Shown here piece after piece: positions 1 through 9,749 of a stretch of 64,000 bases of DNA; the first letter of the stretch is position 1; each line of letters begins with the position of its first letter. Below the pieces are notes generated by a model. The model worked only from the letters and a program-made list of their open reading frames with translations. It was not told the origin of the DNA and searched no databases. This stretch comes from Sphingomonas paeninsulae (lineage in GTDB: Bacteria; Pseudomonadota; Alphaproteobacteria; Sphingomonadales; Sphingomonadaceae). The position numbers and the translations under genes are program-made. Location: positions 2,741,001-2,805,000 of the forward strand of contig NZ_CP032829.1 of NCBI RefSeq assembly GCF_003660165.1. Direction: 5' to 3'.

Positions 1-431
1 TGGCGAACAATAATCCAACGACCGCCGATGATGCAGAATATCGACCATCGGTCGATGAGCCTTTCATGGGTGAGAAACAGCTTAATTATTTTCGCGAGAA
101 GTTGGTGGCGTGGAAGGACTCGCTGCTGCGTGAGGGGCAGGATACGCTCACCACGCTACAGAACGAACCACTGCGCGAACCGGACGTAACCGATCGTGCT
201 TCAAGCGAGACGGACTGGTCGATCGAACTGCGTACGCGCGACCGCCAGCGCAAACTGATTGCCAAGATCGACGCGGCCCTGCGCCGCATCGAGGATGGCG
301 AGTACGGATATTGCGATGTGACCGGCGAACCGATTTCCCTGAAGCGACTCGAAGCTCGGCCGATCGCGACGATGACCCTCGAAGCGCAGGAAAAGCACGA
401 GCGGCAGGAAAAGGTTTCGCGCGACGAATAA
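1..431 (+). CDS. dksA: RNA polymerase-binding transcription factor DksA (5' end cut by window)
   Basis: DksA binds the RNA polymerase secondary channel and, with ppGpp, tunes rRNA and amino-acid promoters. The coiled-coil tip motif D-V-T-D-R-A-S is present, followed by the RTRDRQRKLIAKID helix. The zinc-finger region (YGYCDVTGEPI...ARPIA) keeps only one cysteine, as in many alphaproteobacterial homologues. The frame is open to the first base, and bases 1-2 (tg) followed by gcg fit an ATG whose A lies just outside the window, giving about 143 residues. An internal ATG at 66 would remove a conserved N-terminal stretch (EYRPSVDEPF), so I reject it as the start. Confidence 0.93.
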   Translation, partial: ANNNPTTADDAEYRPSVDEPFMGEKQLNYFREKLVAWKDSLLREGQDTLTTLQNEPLREPDVTDRASSETDWSIELRTRDRQRKLIAKIDAALRRIEDGEYGYCDVTGEPISLKRLEARPIATMTLEAQEKHERQEKVSRDE

Positions 432-509
432 CGTCACGTTTACGCTTTAGCGATTTTTTGCCATTATGGTCGCTCCTGAAGACAATTTACCGGCGGGGAA
501 ATTCGAATC

Positions 510-884
510 GTGAATGCCGAGGCCAAAGTTCTGAGAGCCCAGCGTCAGGCGGAACGCGACAGCTTGTTCCTGCGTGCGACTTTGCAGGTTCAGGGTATTG
601 CCGGGCCAATCAACGTGCGCGTTCGTAACCTGTCGAACGGTGGCATGATGATTGATGGCAATTCCCTGATGATGCCGGGACAATTGGTGCAAACCGAATT
701 GCGCGGCATCGGACCTGTCACGGGTGTAATCGCATGGGTCGAAGCAGGGCGCGCTGGCGTCGCTTTCGACGATATGGTCGATCCGAAGATGGCCCGGTCG
801 CAGGTAACGGCTGTGCCCGAGGCGGCGATCATGAAAGCACCGAAGACTAACGATCGCCGACCCGGACTTAAGACGCGCAGCTAA
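510..884 (+). CDS. PilZ domain protein
   Basis: A 124-residue PilZ-domain protein. PilZ domains usually bind cyclic di-GMP. The RxxxR motif (RQAER, about residues 12-16) and the N-x-S-x-G-G motif (NLSNGG) are both visible, so ligand binding is plausible. It starts at a GTG preceded by a GGGGAA ribosome site. It lies 78 bp downstream of dksA in the same direction. The output partner cannot be read from the sequence. Confidence 0.85.
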   Translation: MNAEAKVLRAQRQAERDSLFLRATLQVQGIAGPINVRVRNLSNGGMMIDGNSLMMPGQLVQTELRGIGPVTGVIAWVEAGRAGVAFDDMVDPKMARSQVTAVPEAAIMKAPKTNDRRPGLKTRS

Positions 885-893
885 GCGGGTAAG

Positions 894-1058
894 CTATCCC
901 GACTTTCGACCGGACAGCGCCTCTTTCAGTCGTAGTTTTTGTTTCTTCAACATGCTCAATAACGTCGAGTCGGGAAGAGGGCGGCGGGTTTCGTCGGCGA
1001 GGCGGCGTTCTATCCCGGCGTGCTTTGCTTCCAGGGCTGAGAGGTGCGTCGATTGCAT
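894..1058 (-). CDS. YdcH/DUF465 family small protein
   Basis: A 54-residue protein (MQSTHLSALEAKH...KKQKLRLKEAL) with the typical short coiled-coil layout of the YdcH/DUF465 family, whose function is unknown. GGAG lies about 10 bases before the ATG. It is convergent with the PilZ gene and divergent from a second YdcH gene at 1250. Family assignment rests on the conserved KKQKLRLKE tail. Confidence 0.82.
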   Translation of the reverse strand: MQSTHLSALEAKHAGIERRLADETRRPLPDSTLLSMLKKQKLRLKEALSGRKSG

Positions 1059-1249
1059 GTGGCAAACTCCTTCAAAGCGGGGAATGATTGAACCACTGAT
1101 CGTGGCGATTGTCTCCTAGTTTTTTGCACCGAATCGACGGATCGACTCTGGAATAGCGACGGGCTGAGAATCGCCGGATTGCTAACCCACGGTTGAACGG
1201 TTCGGGGGTCCGGTCTAACGACATTTTCAGTTAATTTGGGGGCAAGTCG

Positions 1250-1447
1250 ATGGAACCGAACGAGCTGGCGGTTCGCCTTCACAATTTTCGCATCGAACAC
1301 CGCGATCTGGATGTTGCGCTTGCCGCAATTCTTGCGCTTGGCACGCCCGACCAGTTGCAGGCGGCCCGGCTGAAAAAACGCAAGTTGCGGCTCAAGGATG
1401 AGATTATGCGGCTCGAAACGATGCAAATTCCCGACATCATTGCATAA
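1250..1447 (+). CDS. YdcH/DUF465 family small protein
   Basis: A 65-residue second member of the YdcH/DUF465 family (LKKRKLRLKDEIMRLE near the C terminus). It is divergent from the copy at 894-1058; the 191 bp between their starts must hold both promoters. It is followed 36 bp later by the DUF1465 gene. The paired layout is common in sphingomonads as far as I recall. Function unknown. Confidence 0.82.
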   Translation: MEPNELAVRLHNFRIEHRDLDVALAAILALGTPDQLQAARLKKRKLRLKDEIMRLETMQIPDIIA

Positions 1448-1483
1448 ACCCGCCTAGCTGGCCGGGCTTTGCTGTGCCAATAG

Positions 1484-1930
1484 ATGGCTATGCTCGCCCG
1501 GCGCCTCACCGACAGTCTGTATGTCGAAGCCATGTTGCTCGCCGACGAGGCGCGCGCTTATTTCGATGCGAGTTATCAGGGGGATGGTCGTGAAGCGCTG
1601 GAGCCTTTTGATAGGGTGCTGTTTTCCTGTGAGTCGCTGAAGGTTACGACACGCCTGATGCACATCATCGCGTGGCTGCTGACCCAGCGTGCCGTCGATG
1701 CCGGAGAATTGTCGCGCGACCAGGTGCGCGAACCGTCGCGTCGGCTGGGTCCAGCAGTGGCAAGCGATGACGCCGGGCTAAACCGATTGCCCGAAGCAGC
1801 GCGCAAGCTGATTGCGACGAGCGTGGATCTATATCGCAGGGTCGAACGGCTTGATGCAGGGACAGGTGATGACGTGTTGACGACCAGCTCCGCGCGCCAC
1901 CTGCTCCACCGGCTGAGCCAGTCGTTTTGA
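1484..1930 (+). CDS. rcdA: DUF1465 family protein, RcdA-like
   Basis: A 148-residue helical protein of the DUF1465 family, which includes Caulobacter RcdA, an adaptor that helps ClpXP degrade the cell-cycle regulator CtrA. The core SLYVEAMLLADEARAYF and the segment RLMHIIAWLLTQRAV match the family pattern. The gene is followed closely by cvpA. The RcdA role is inferred from the family; orthology was not tested. The ATG at 1484 has no strong ribosome site, and a start at 1490 is possible. Confidence 0.8.
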   Translation: MAMLARRLTDSLYVEAMLLADEARAYFDASYQGDGREALEPFDRVLFSCESLKVTTRLMHIIAWLLTQRAVDAGELSRDQVREPSRRLGPAVASDDAGLNRLPEAARKLIATSVDLYRRVERLDAGTGDDVLTTSSARHLLHRLSQSF

Positions 1931-1940
1931 CGTTGGCGCG

Positions 1941-2456
1941 GTGTTCACGATGACGGCTTTAACAGGCCTCGATATTCTGGTGTTGCTGGTCGTCGGCGCG
2001 GCGGCAGTATTTGGGTTTATGCGCGGGTTTGTCAGCGAAACCATGTCGCTCGCCGCCTGGGTGCTGGCGATACTGGCAGTGAAATTATTGCATGAGCCCG
2101 TGGCAGCGGCGCTGGTCGGTCCGATCGGCACCGACACTGGTGCGTCGGTGCTCGCGTTTGCATTGATTTTCGGACTGACATTTTTTGTCGTGCGTTTGCT
2201 TGGCAACAAGCTTGGCTCGGCTTCGCGGCGGTCGCTGCTCGGTCCGCTCGATCGTTTGCTCGGGTTCGGGTTCGGTGCGGTGAAGGGGATTATCGTAGCC
2301 ACGCTGGCATTTTTGTTTGCGTCGCTGGTTTTCGACACGTTGCATGGAGCGGCGCAACCGCGGCCTCCGTGGATGACGAAATCCCGGACCTATCCACTGT
2401 TGCGCGCGAGCAGCGCGGGACTCGTCGATTTTGTCGAGAAGCGTCGCGCAGAGTGA
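1941..2456 (+). CDS. cvpA: CvpA family membrane protein
   Basis: A CvpA (colicin V production) family inner-membrane protein of about 170 residues with four predicted hydrophobic helices. The GFMRGFVSE and FGAVKGIIVATLAFLF segments are typical. The track begins at GTG 1941; ATG 1950 is an alternative start. Its stop overlaps the GTG of the NifU-like gene (GTGA), so the two are probably translationally coupled. Family members have been linked to envelope stability and purine-dependent growth; no specific role can be assigned here. Confidence 0.88.
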   Translation: MFTMTALTGLDILVLLVVGAAAVFGFMRGFVSETMSLAAWVLAILAVKLLHEPVAAALVGPIGTDTGASVLAFALIFGLTFFVVRLLGNKLGSASRRSLLGPLDRLLGFGFGAVKGIIVATLAFLFASLVFDTLHGAAQPRPPWMTKSRTYPLLRASSAGLVDFVEKRRAE

Positions 2457-2881
2457 GCGCCGGACTTTATAATATTGACGTGTTGAGGTTGGCGACTTCG
2501 CTCGCCGACTGGCCGCGACTGAGTGACCCGCAAGCGAGTGCCGAGAAAAAGTCGGTCGTGTGCGGGAGCCGCGTCACTGTCGACGTTACGCTGGATGAAA
2601 ACGGCCGCGTCGCCGTGTTCGGCCAGGATGTTCAGGCGTGCGCGCTGGGGCAGGCGTCGGCAGCGCTTTTGGCACGGCACATCATTGGGCGGAGTGCCGG
2701 GGAAATCGAAGATGCAAGCGCGGCCCTCAAGGGGTTTCTTGCTGGCACTAACGAATCGATCGGCGAGTGGCCGGGCCTCGAAGTGCTGACGAGTGCACGC
2801 GGTTATCCCGCTCGCCATGCTTCGATACGGTTGCCGTTCGAGGCCGCTGCCGAAGCCGCGAAATTGGCGACGGAACGATGA
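2453..2881 (+). CDS. NifU-like iron-sulfur cluster assembly scaffold protein
   Basis: A 142-residue protein that resembles the NifU N-terminal/IscU fold. It has two candidate cluster-binding cysteines, in VVCGSRVTVDV and QACALGQASAALLA, the usual spacing for the short alphaproteobacterial scaffold. I chose GTG 2453 over a start at 2369 because the conserved N terminus (SAGLYNIDVLRLA) begins there and it overlaps the cvpA stop. Its own stop overlaps the next gene by ATGA. Confidence 0.82.
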   Translation: MSAGLYNIDVLRLATSLADWPRLSDPQASAEKKSVVCGSRVTVDVTLDENGRVAVFGQDVQACALGQASAALLARHIIGRSAGEIEDASAALKGFLAGTNESIGEWPGLEVLTSARGYPARHASIRLPFEAAAEAAKLATER

Positions 2882-4629
2882 GCCAGACCGTCCTTCGCGA
2901 AGGCGTCGTCATGCTTGGCGCAGGATTTATGTTCGTCATGCTGTTCCGCCGTTTCGGCCTGGGTGCAGTCCTTGGTTATCTGGTGGCGGGCGTTGTGATT
3001 GGGCCGCATGGCCTTGGCATCATCGGGGGCGCGGAAAACAAACTTAACGTCGCTGAACTTGGCATTGCGCTGTTGCTATTTTTGGTCGGCCTGGAACTGA
3101 ATCCGGCGCGGTTATGGCGGCTAAAACGCGACATTTTTGGCATGGGATTTGTGCAAGTCGTTGCCTGTGGCCTCGCGGTGGCGCTGATCGTGCGATTCGC
3201 GGCGGGCGTGTCGTGGGGGGCGGCGTTGGCGCTCGGCCTCCCGCTCGCGCTCTCTTCGACCGCGCAGGTTTTGCCTAGTTTGAAATCTTCGGGACGGATC
3301 AACACGCCGTTTGGTGAGCGCGCGTTTTCAGTTCTGCTGTTTCAGGATTTGTCGATCGTTCCGCTGATTACGATTATCGCAGCGATGTCGCGCGCGCCGG
3401 TCGATCCGTCGGTTCCACCGGGCTGGTTGATGGCGATTTACACCGTCGGTGCGATTGCCGGACTGGTCGCGGCGGGGCGCTACATTATCGGGCCGGTGCT
3501 ACGGTTGGTGGGGCGCGTTGGGGAGCAGGAACTGTTCATCGTCGTCGGACTGTTTACGGTTTTCGCCAGCGCTGCGGTCATGGAATCTTTGCACCTGTCG
3601 ACGGCACTCGGCGCGTTCATCGCTGGTGTGATGCTGGCAGATTCACCTTACCGGCATGAGATTGAGGCCGATATTGAGCCGTTCAGGGCGATCCTGCTGG
3701 GACTGTTCTTCATCGCGGTCGGCATGGTTCTCGACGTTAACGCAGTGCTCGATAATCCGGGGCTGGTCATCGGCATGGCGTTGGCGCTGGTGGCGACAAA
3801 GACGGCGCTGATATTCGGGATCGGTCGGCTTTTCGGCATGGAAACCCGGCCCGCGTTCGGTCTCGGCCTGTTGTTAAGTCAGGGCGGCGAATTCGGTTTT
3901 GTCCTTTTTGCTCAGGCTCAGGCGGCAATGCTGATCGAACCACGCGCAGCGAGTATCTTTGGCGCAGTCGTAACGCTGTCGATGGCGACAACGCCGTTCC
4001 TGCTGATGATCGCGCGCAAGTTCGAATATGTCGCGCCCAAGGGTGCGAAGCCGGAGGGACCAGCAGATGCTCCCGATTCGAGCGCGATCATTATTGGTTA
4101 CGGACGGTTCGGACAGACCGTATCCAATATGCTGAAGGCACAGGGCGTTTCGGTGACACTGATCGACCTCAAGCCTTCGCAGATCGAACGCACCGCAGAA
4201 TTCGGGACAAAGGTATATTATGGCGACGGTCGTCGAATCGACCTGTTGCGGACGGCGGGAGCGGATCAGGCGCGGCTGATATTATTCTGCACCGATGACA
4301 AGGATCTGGGACCAAAGGAATTGTCGCCCATACTGGGCGCATTTCCGCAAGCGGCGGTGTTGGTTCGGGCGTTCGACCGCCGCCAGATGATTACGCTGTC
4401 CCCGCTAGACATCACGATCGCGATTCGTGAAGTTTATGAATCGGCAATCTACATGGGGATCGAGGCATTGAAGTCTCTTGGCGTCGCGGGCGAGCGCATT
4501 CAGGAGATCGAACATGGTTATCGCGAGCATGATAATGCCCGGTTGGAGGCGCAGACCGTGACCGGAGATTTGCACATTCGTGAAGATCTGTTCGGACGCG
4601 AACCGGCGATCGTCAGGCGCGAAGCATGA
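2878..4629 (+). CDS. KefB-like monovalent cation:proton antiporter (CPA2 family)
   Basis: A 583-residue inner-membrane transporter. Residues 1 to about 385 form a Na+/H+-exchanger-type membrane domain (LLFLVGLELNP motif, many helices). Residues about 400-515 form a TrkA-N/RCK domain with the Rossmann glycine motif IIGYGRFGQ. This architecture matches KefB/KefC-type K+ efflux systems that acidify the cytoplasm under electrophile stress. The start at 2878 overlaps the previous stop (ATGA). The ion specificity is inferred from the family only. Confidence 0.9.
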   Translation: MSQTVLREGVVMLGAGFMFVMLFRRFGLGAVLGYLVAGVVIGPHGLGIIGGAENKLNVAELGIALLLFLVGLELNPARLWRLKRDIFGMGFVQVVACGLAVALIVRFAAGVSWGAALALGLPLALSSTAQVLPSLKSSGRINTPFGERAFSVLLFQDLSIVPLITIIAAMSRAPVDPSVPPGWLMAIYTVGAIAGLVAAGRYIIGPVLRLVGRVGEQELFIVVGLFTVFASAAVMESLHLSTALGAFIAGVMLADSPYRHEIEADIEPFRAILLGLFFIAVGMVLDVNAVLDNPGLVIGMALALVATKTALIFGIGRLFGMETRPAFGLGLLLSQGGEFGFVLFAQAQAAMLIEPRAASIFGAVVTLSMATTPFLLMIARKFEYVAPKGAKPEGPADAPDSSAIIIGYGRFGQTVSNMLKAQGVSVTLIDLKPSQIERTAEFGTKVYYGDGRRIDLLRTAGADQARLILFCTDDKDLGPKELSPILGAFPQAAVLVRAFDRRQMITLSPLDITIAIREVYESAIYMGIEALKSLGVAGERIQEIEHGYREHDNARLEAQTVTGDLHIREDLFGREPAIVRREA

Positions 4630-4970
4630 AGCGCGACTGGTTGATCGTAGCCGCAGCTTTGTCGGGGGCAATCGCGATAGGGGCGGGCGCATTCGCATCG
4701 CACGGCGCAAGCGGTACTGCACGCGAACTGTTGAAAACCGGGGGACTGTATCAGATGGTTCATGCCGTTGCGGCGGTTGCGTTGATCGACAGGGCGCGAC
4801 GGCCCGCCTGGCTCATGTTGGCGGGCGCGGCTGTGTTTGCATTCAGCCTGTACGCGCTTGCGTTGGGTGCGCCACGGATTGCCGGAGCGATTACGCCGTT
4901 TGGTGGGATGGGAATGATTGCCGGGTGGCTGTGGCTAAGCTTTGCCAGGCGTCCCGGCCGGAAACGCTGA
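4626..4970 (+). CDS. DUF423 family membrane protein
   Basis: A 114-residue small inner-membrane protein with about four hydrophobic segments and the family signature GAGAFASHG near the N terminus and [13 protein letters not shown] near the C terminus (DUF423, YgdD-like). The start overlaps the antiporter stop by ATGA. The 3' end overlaps a convergent gene (DUF2256) by 36 bp. Function unknown. Confidence 0.88.
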   Translation: MKRDWLIVAAALSGAIAIGAGAFASHGASGTARELLKTGGLYQMVHAVAAVALIDRARRPAWLMLAGAAVFAFSLYALALGAPRIAGAITPFGGMGMIAGWLWLSFARRPGRKR

Positions 4971-5099
4971 TCGGCATTTGTCGGAGCAGTAAATCACATT
5001 TTCCCAGTCGCGCGCCCATTTCTTGCGCCACGCAAAAGGGCGTTCGCAGACTGGGCATATTTTTTGGGGCAGGTCGCGTTTGGCAACACCGTTGGGCAT
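4935..5099 (-). CDS. DUF2256 domain zinc-ribbon protein
   Basis: A 54-residue protein with C-P-V-C and C-S-D-K-C pairs, the DUF2256 pattern ([16 protein letters not shown]...VIYCSDKCR). Zinc binding is likely; function unknown. Its ATG overlaps the aroB stop (TGATG), so it is the last gene of the aroK-aroB unit. It is too short for most gene callers and overlaps the end of the DUF423 gene on the other strand. Confidence 0.85.
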   Translation of the reverse strand: MPNGVAKRDLPQKICPVCERPFAWRKKWARDWENVIYCSDKCRSAFPAGTPGKA

Positions 5100-6196
5100 C
5101 AGCCCACATCGCTGTCCAGAAACGCCGCGACTTCATCAAGTGACACTGATTTGTCGAGAAACGTCTGGCCGATCCCGCGTGCGAGCAGGAAAGGCACAGT
5201 GCCCCCCTCGCGTTTTTTGTCGTGAGACATGTGCGCGGCAAGGACCGAACCCGACGCCGTGACGTCAGCGGAGCGCGCGCTGGCAGGCAGGCCCATCCGG
5301 TGCAAATGCGCCGTAACAAGCGAGGCATCCTCGGTCGAACATAAGCCCCGTGCAGCGGAAAAACGGAAAGCGATTGCCATTCCGGCTGCAACAGCTTCGC
5401 CGTGGAGGAGGCGGTCACTGTAGCCGGTTTCGGCTTCGAGAGCGTGGCCGAAGGTGTGACCCAGGTTCAGCAAGGCGCGACGGCCGCTGGTTTCGCGTTC
5501 GTCCTCACCGACGATGGCGGCCTTCGCACGAACGCTGGTTTCGATGGCATGGGTGCGGGCGGCGGGATCGCCGGACAGCAGCGCGGGCCCATTGCCTTCA
5601 CACCAGGCAAAGAATTCGGGATTGTCGATCAGTCCGTATTTCACGACTTCGGCATATCCGGCGCGGACTTCTCGCACAGGCAGAGTGTCGAGCGTGGCGG
5701 GGTCGATCAGAACAAAGCTCGGCTGGTAGAATGCGCCGATCAGGTTTTTGCCCGCACGCGTGTTGATCGCGGTCTTGCCACCGACCGAGGAGTCGACCTG
5801 AGACAATAAAGTGGTGGGGATTTGCACGACCGAGCAGCCACGCTTCACGATGCTGGCGGCAAAGCCGGTCAGGTCGCCGATCACGCCGCCGCCCAATGCG
5901 ACGATGGCTTCGCTGCGTTCTATCTCAAGCGCAAGCAAGGCATCGCAAAGCTGTTCCAGATGTGCCCATGACTTGGTCGATTCGCCTGCTGGCAGGATGA
6001 TCGGGTCGATTCGGGTTCCTGCGAGCGCGGCCGTCAGTGCCGTAAGGTGGCTGGCGGCAACATTCGTGTCGGTCACCACCACCAGTCGCCCTTTGCCGGT
6101 CCACGGCGCGAGGTGGCGCGCGGCATCAGCCAGCGCGTTATTCTCAATGACGATGTCATAGCTTCGCGCGGCAAGGCCGACGGTCACGATGCTCAA
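5099..6196 (-). CDS. aroB: 3-dehydroquinate synthase
   Basis: AroB converts DAHP to 3-dehydroquinate, step two of the shikimate pathway, in the cytoplasm with NAD+ and a divalent metal. The glycine-rich NAD site ([11 protein letters not shown]), the [10 protein letters not shown] motif and the metal-ligand regions [11 protein letters not shown] and GHTFGHALE are all present. Length 365 residues, normal for the family. The start is a TTG that overlaps the aroK stop (TTGA); a GTG nine bases further in is an alternative. Confidence 0.95.
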   Translation of the reverse strand: MSIVTVGLAARSYDIVIENNALADAARHLAPWTGKGRLVVVTDTNVAASHLTALTAALAGTRIDPIILPAGESTKSWAHLEQLCDALLALEIERSEAIVALGGGVIGDLTGFAASIVKRGCSVVQIPTTLLSQVDSSVGGKTAINTRAGKNLIGAFYQPSFVLIDPATLDTLPVREVRAGYAEVVKYGLIDNPEFFAWCEGNGPALLSGDPAARTHAIETSVRAKAAIVGEDERETSGRRALLNLGHTFGHALEAETGYSDRLLHGEAVAAGMAIAFRFSAARGLCSTEDASLVTAHLHRMGLPASARSADVTASGSVLAAHMSHDKKREGGTVPFLLARGIGQTFLDKSVSLDEVAAFLDSDVG

Positions 6197-6729
6197 GCGC
6201 GAAGTTCCTTTAATATGGCGTCGACGGTCGCCTCATGCGGCGCGGGATGGCTGAAAACATGTAGGGGCGCGAGTGCATAAACCGGATTACGCACCTCAGC
6301 GAGTTCGCGCAGCACGGTTTCGGGATCACGATCGGCAAGCAGAGGGCGATCACCGCGCCGCCCGACGCGCTGGACGAGGGTTTGGATATCGGCCTGAAGC
6401 CAGATCGTCGTGGCGTTGTTCAATATCAGTTCGCGGGTATCCGATTGCATGAACGCCCCGCCGCCGGTCGCAATAACCTTGCGCGTGCCATCGATCAGCC
6501 GGGCGATTACCCGGCGTTCACCGTCGCGGAAGTGCTGCTCGCCGAAGCGTTCGAATATTTCAGCAACCGTCAGGCCTGCCGCCGTCTCTATCTCTGTATC
6601 CGCATCGACGAACGGAATGTTCAATCGGCTGGCCAGTCGGCGCCCGACTGTCGATTTTCCGACACCCATCATGCCGATAAGAACGATGGGAAGCTTTGCC
6701 ACTTGTTTGGGTTGAGTGTTCGTCGTCAT
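6193..6729 (-). CDS. aroK: Shikimate kinase
   Basis: AroK phosphorylates shikimate with ATP. The Walker A motif GMMGVGKST, the shikimate-binding DADTEIE region, the GGGAF motif and the lid RRGDRPLL are visible. I chose ATG 6729 (178 residues), because the frame extends far upstream into sequence that is unlike the family; ATG 6747 is also possible. It forms a coupled unit with aroB and DUF2256. Confidence 0.93.
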   Translation of the reverse strand: MTTNTQPKQVAKLPIVLIGMMGVGKSTVGRRLASRLNIPFVDADTEIETAAGLTVAEIFERFGEQHFRDGERRVIARLIDGTRKVIATGGGAFMQSDTRELILNNATTIWLQADIQTLVQRVGRRGDRPLLADRDPETVLRELAEVRNPVYALAPLHVFSHPAPHEATVDAILKELRA

Positions 6730-6822
6730 CCGGTTGGGGCTATACATACGAGGCGTCATTCGGGCAAAGAGCAGCGCAACGGTTTTTCGCCAGCGATTAT
6801 CAAACGAAACGAGTTGAGTGCC

Positions 6823-6954
6823 ATGAGAAGTGTGATCTGGATTGTCGTAGCGATCGTACTGATCGGTGGCGTCGTGGCGTTGTCGCGCAAGGATACGAGC
6901 AAGCCGCTGGTACACGTCGAAAAGATCGTTCCCGATAATGCGCTCACGCACTAA
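6823..6954 (+). CDS. Small single-span membrane protein
   Basis: A 43-residue protein (MRSVIWIVVAIVLIGG...) with one hydrophobic helix followed by a charged tail. It is not recognised as a named family. Its end overlaps the start of the next gene by 17 bp, which argues for coupled expression. It is divergent from aroK. Confidence 0.6.
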   Translation: MRSVIWIVVAIVLIGGVVALSRKDTSKPLVHVEKIVPDNALTH

Positions 6955-8826
6955 AGTTTTTAATGCCGCCCTGAGCGTGGCGCGGCGCTTTCGTACTGAC
7001 TTTCTGACGACTGCGGCACTGACCGCCGCGCTGGGGGCAGCCGCGCTTTACCCGGCGCTGGCACAGAAGGGGCCCGAATCGATCCTGCCGCCGGGTTTCG
7101 GGCAGCCTGAGCCGGCAGCGCAGCCGAAAGCTGCCACGCCGAAAACAGTGACGCCGAAAGCCGCGACGTCGCCAGCCAAGGCGCCAGCCAACCTTATTCC
7201 TGAGCCCGCCCCGGCATCAGCGCCGTCAATTCCATTAACGCCGACGACGGATGCTCTGAACGTTGCAGAAGCGGTCGATGACGGGTTGGATAATGAAATA
7301 GCGGCAATCGAACCGACCGAATTGCCGGAGGAAGCCCGGAGATCGATCGACCGCGTTGGATTGATGACCCCCGACAATGGCGGACTGGCAGCGGATGCTT
7401 TCGGCAATGCGAACGGCGTTTTCCTGACGAGTGTGATGCAGGGGATGGACGCACCGGTCGCGTCACGCTGGGCCTCTATATTGTTGCGTCGTGCGCTGCT
7501 GTCACAAACCGATACGCCCCGTGGCATTGCGGGATCCGACTGGATCGCCGCGCGGGCATGGCTGATGGTGCGGATGGGCGAGGCCGACAATGCGCGCAGT
7601 CTTGTCCAGCGGGTCGATGCTGTAAATTACACGCCATGGCTGAACACAGTCGCGATGCAGGCGGCTTTGGCGACCGGAGATCCGGCTTCATTATGCAGCA
7701 TCGCCGATGCGGCGGCGCAGACGAACAATGATCCCAGCTGGCCGCTGGCGCGTGCAATGTGCGCCGGGCTGTCGGGCGAATCGGGTACGGCCAGCGCGCT
7801 GGTCGATCAGGCGCGGGCTTCGCGAAGGGCGGGGGCATCGACGTTCTGCTCGCCGAAAAAGTCGTGGGCGTCGGCACCAACAACCGGCGAGCGATCACAA
7901 TTCAGTGGGATGGCGTCGATCAACTGACATCGTGGCGGTTTGGTTTGGCGACCGCGACCGGTGTCGTAATTCCTGACGATTTGTTGAACACGGTCGGGCC
8001 GCAGGTTCGTGCGTGGCAGGCGCGTTCACCCTTGCTTTCGCCAGGTGCGCGGGCGGCATCGGCAGACTGGGCGGCGACGCTCGGCGTGTTTTCGAACGCG
8101 GCACTGGTCGATCTTTACGGGGCGATCTTTGATAATGCGGACCCTTCGGAGCGGAGTGGCACAACCGCAGAGTCCCTGCACAATGCCTATGTCGGGGAGC
8201 CGTCGGATCGGCTGTCTGCGCTCAAGGCACTTTGGGGCGATGGCAGCCAGTCGGCGTTGCAGCATTATGCGCGGTTGATCCTGACCGCTCGGGCAGCGGC
8301 AATGATCGTACCGGCAGACGGAGCGGCGCAGTCGGATTCTATCGTTGCGGCAATGATGTCGGCAGGCTTTGATATTCAGGCCGCGCAATGGGCGGGTTCA
8401 GTCGGTTCGGGATCGCTCGGCTGGGGATTGCTCGCCGTTGGTACACCGCGCGTTCCCTTCAGGATTGATAGCGGCAAGCTCGACTCGTTCCGCAGTTCGG
8501 CGGGGGATGCTGGTACGACGCGTGCGCGGTTCCTGTTTGCAGGATTGGCCGGACTGGGGCGCCTGTCGGCTGGTGATATCGCCCAGCTTTCGCAGGATTA
8601 TGGCGTTCCGATCGCACGGCAAAACTCGTGGACGCGTGCACTGGACAAGGCCGTTCTCGACCGTCAGCCGGGAACAGTCGCGCTGCTTTGTGCCGCAGGG
8701 ATGCAGACTGCGCGTTGGGGCGCTGTTCCGCCTGCACAGCTTTACCATATCGTTGCCAGCCTGAAGGCTGTTGGGCTGGAACCTGAGGCGCGAATGATTG
8801 CGGCTGAGGCGGTCACCCGGTCGTGA
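6938..8826 (+). pseudogene. Secreted or periplasmic protein of unknown function, split by a frameshift
   Basis: One gene read in two frames. The N part has a signal peptide ending ALA-Q (about residue 42) and then an Ala/Pro/Lys-rich linker. Both parts are rich in short helices resembling a TPR-like solenoid. The first frame runs into nonsense after ...QARASRRAG, and the second continues with GIDVLLAEKVVGVG. Adding one G to the G5 run at 7831-7835 joins them into about 629 residues. I consider this a sequencing-type deletion. The gene overlaps xerD by GTGA. Function not recognised. Confidence 0.7.
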
Positions 8827-9689
8827 GTGGAGACCGGCAGCGGATCGAGGATTTCCTCGCGATGCTGGCGGCGGAATCGGGGTCTGCGGCGAACACGCTG
8901 TCGGCTTATGCGTCCGACCTGTATCAGGCATCCGAGATATTGGGATCGAAGCTGGCGTTAGCTGATCCGGTCGAATTGCAGCGACTCTCGGCGGAATGGG
9001 AGCCATTGGCACGGTCGAGCGTGGCGCGAAAGGCGGCGGCGCTGCGGCGGTTTTTCGGGTTTTTACAGGATGAGGGCGTGCGGGCGGATGACCCGTCGCA
9101 CGCTTTGCCGCGGGTTGGCGGAGCGCGGCGGCTGCCGCGCACGCTCGATCACGAGGCGGTTGCCAAACTGTTTGCCGCGATTCCCGAAAGCGATCTCCGC
9201 CTTACTGCTTTGGTCGAATTACTTTATGGATCGGGATTGCGTGCGACCGAACTCGTTTCGCTCGATGTGCGCGCGATCGCTGCCGACCGTCCGTTCACGA
9301 TATTGAAGGGGAAGGGCGGCCGCGAACGGATGGTGCCCGTATCCGATCGAGCACGGGCGGCCGTATCGGCATGGTTGGCAATCCGTCCGCAGGGTTCGCG
9401 CTGGTTGTTTCCATCGGGAAAGGCGCATCTTAGCAGAGTGCGGCTGTTCCAGATGATGAAGACGCTGGCAGCGAACGCAGGCATTCCGCCCGAACGTGTC
9501 AGTCCCCACGTCCTGCGTCACGCTTTTGCCACTCATCTGCTCGAAGGTGGGGCCGATTTGCGGGCGTTGCAGACGATGCTGGGTCATGCCGATATCGCGA
9601 CGACCGAAATTTACACTCATGTAGAGACTGCGCGGCTGGTCGAACTGGTCAATACGCGGCATCCGCTTCTGGACAAGCATCCACGCTGA
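8823..9689 (+). CDS. xerD: Site-specific tyrosine recombinase XerD
   Basis: XerD resolves chromosome dimers at dif together with XerC and FtsK. The core-binding domain covers about residues 1-95 and the catalytic domain the rest. The catalytic set is present: R in GLRATELVSL, K in GKGGRER, H-x-x-R in HVLRHAFATH, H in LGHADI and the nucleophile Y in TEIYTHV. Length 288 residues, as expected. The GTG start overlaps the stop of the preceding gene. It is a host gene unrelated to the prophage integrase. Confidence 0.92.
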   Translation: MSGDRQRIEDFLAMLAAESGSAANTLSAYASDLYQASEILGSKLALADPVELQRLSAEWEPLARSSVARKAAALRRFFGFLQDEGVRADDPSHALPRVGGARRLPRTLDHEAVAKLFAAIPESDLRLTALVELLYGSGLRATELVSLDVRAIAADRPFTILKGKGGRERMVPVSDRARAAVSAWLAIRPQGSRWLFPSGKAHLSRVRLFQMMKTLAANAGIPPERVSPHVLRHAFATHLLEGGADLRALQTMLGHADIATTEIYTHVETARLVELVNTRHPLLDKHPR

Positions 9690-9749
9690 CGGCACTCAGG
9701 ATGACAGCCCCTCGTTGACCGCGCGCTCAAGCGAACCTAGTCGGATTGC

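Noticed and set aside
2369-2452. Upstream extension of the NifU-like gene to 2369
   Set aside because: It lies inside cvpA in another frame, and family homology begins at 2453.
5350-6280. Several rightward frames across aroB and aroK
   Set aside because: Antisense to two clearly recognised enzymes.
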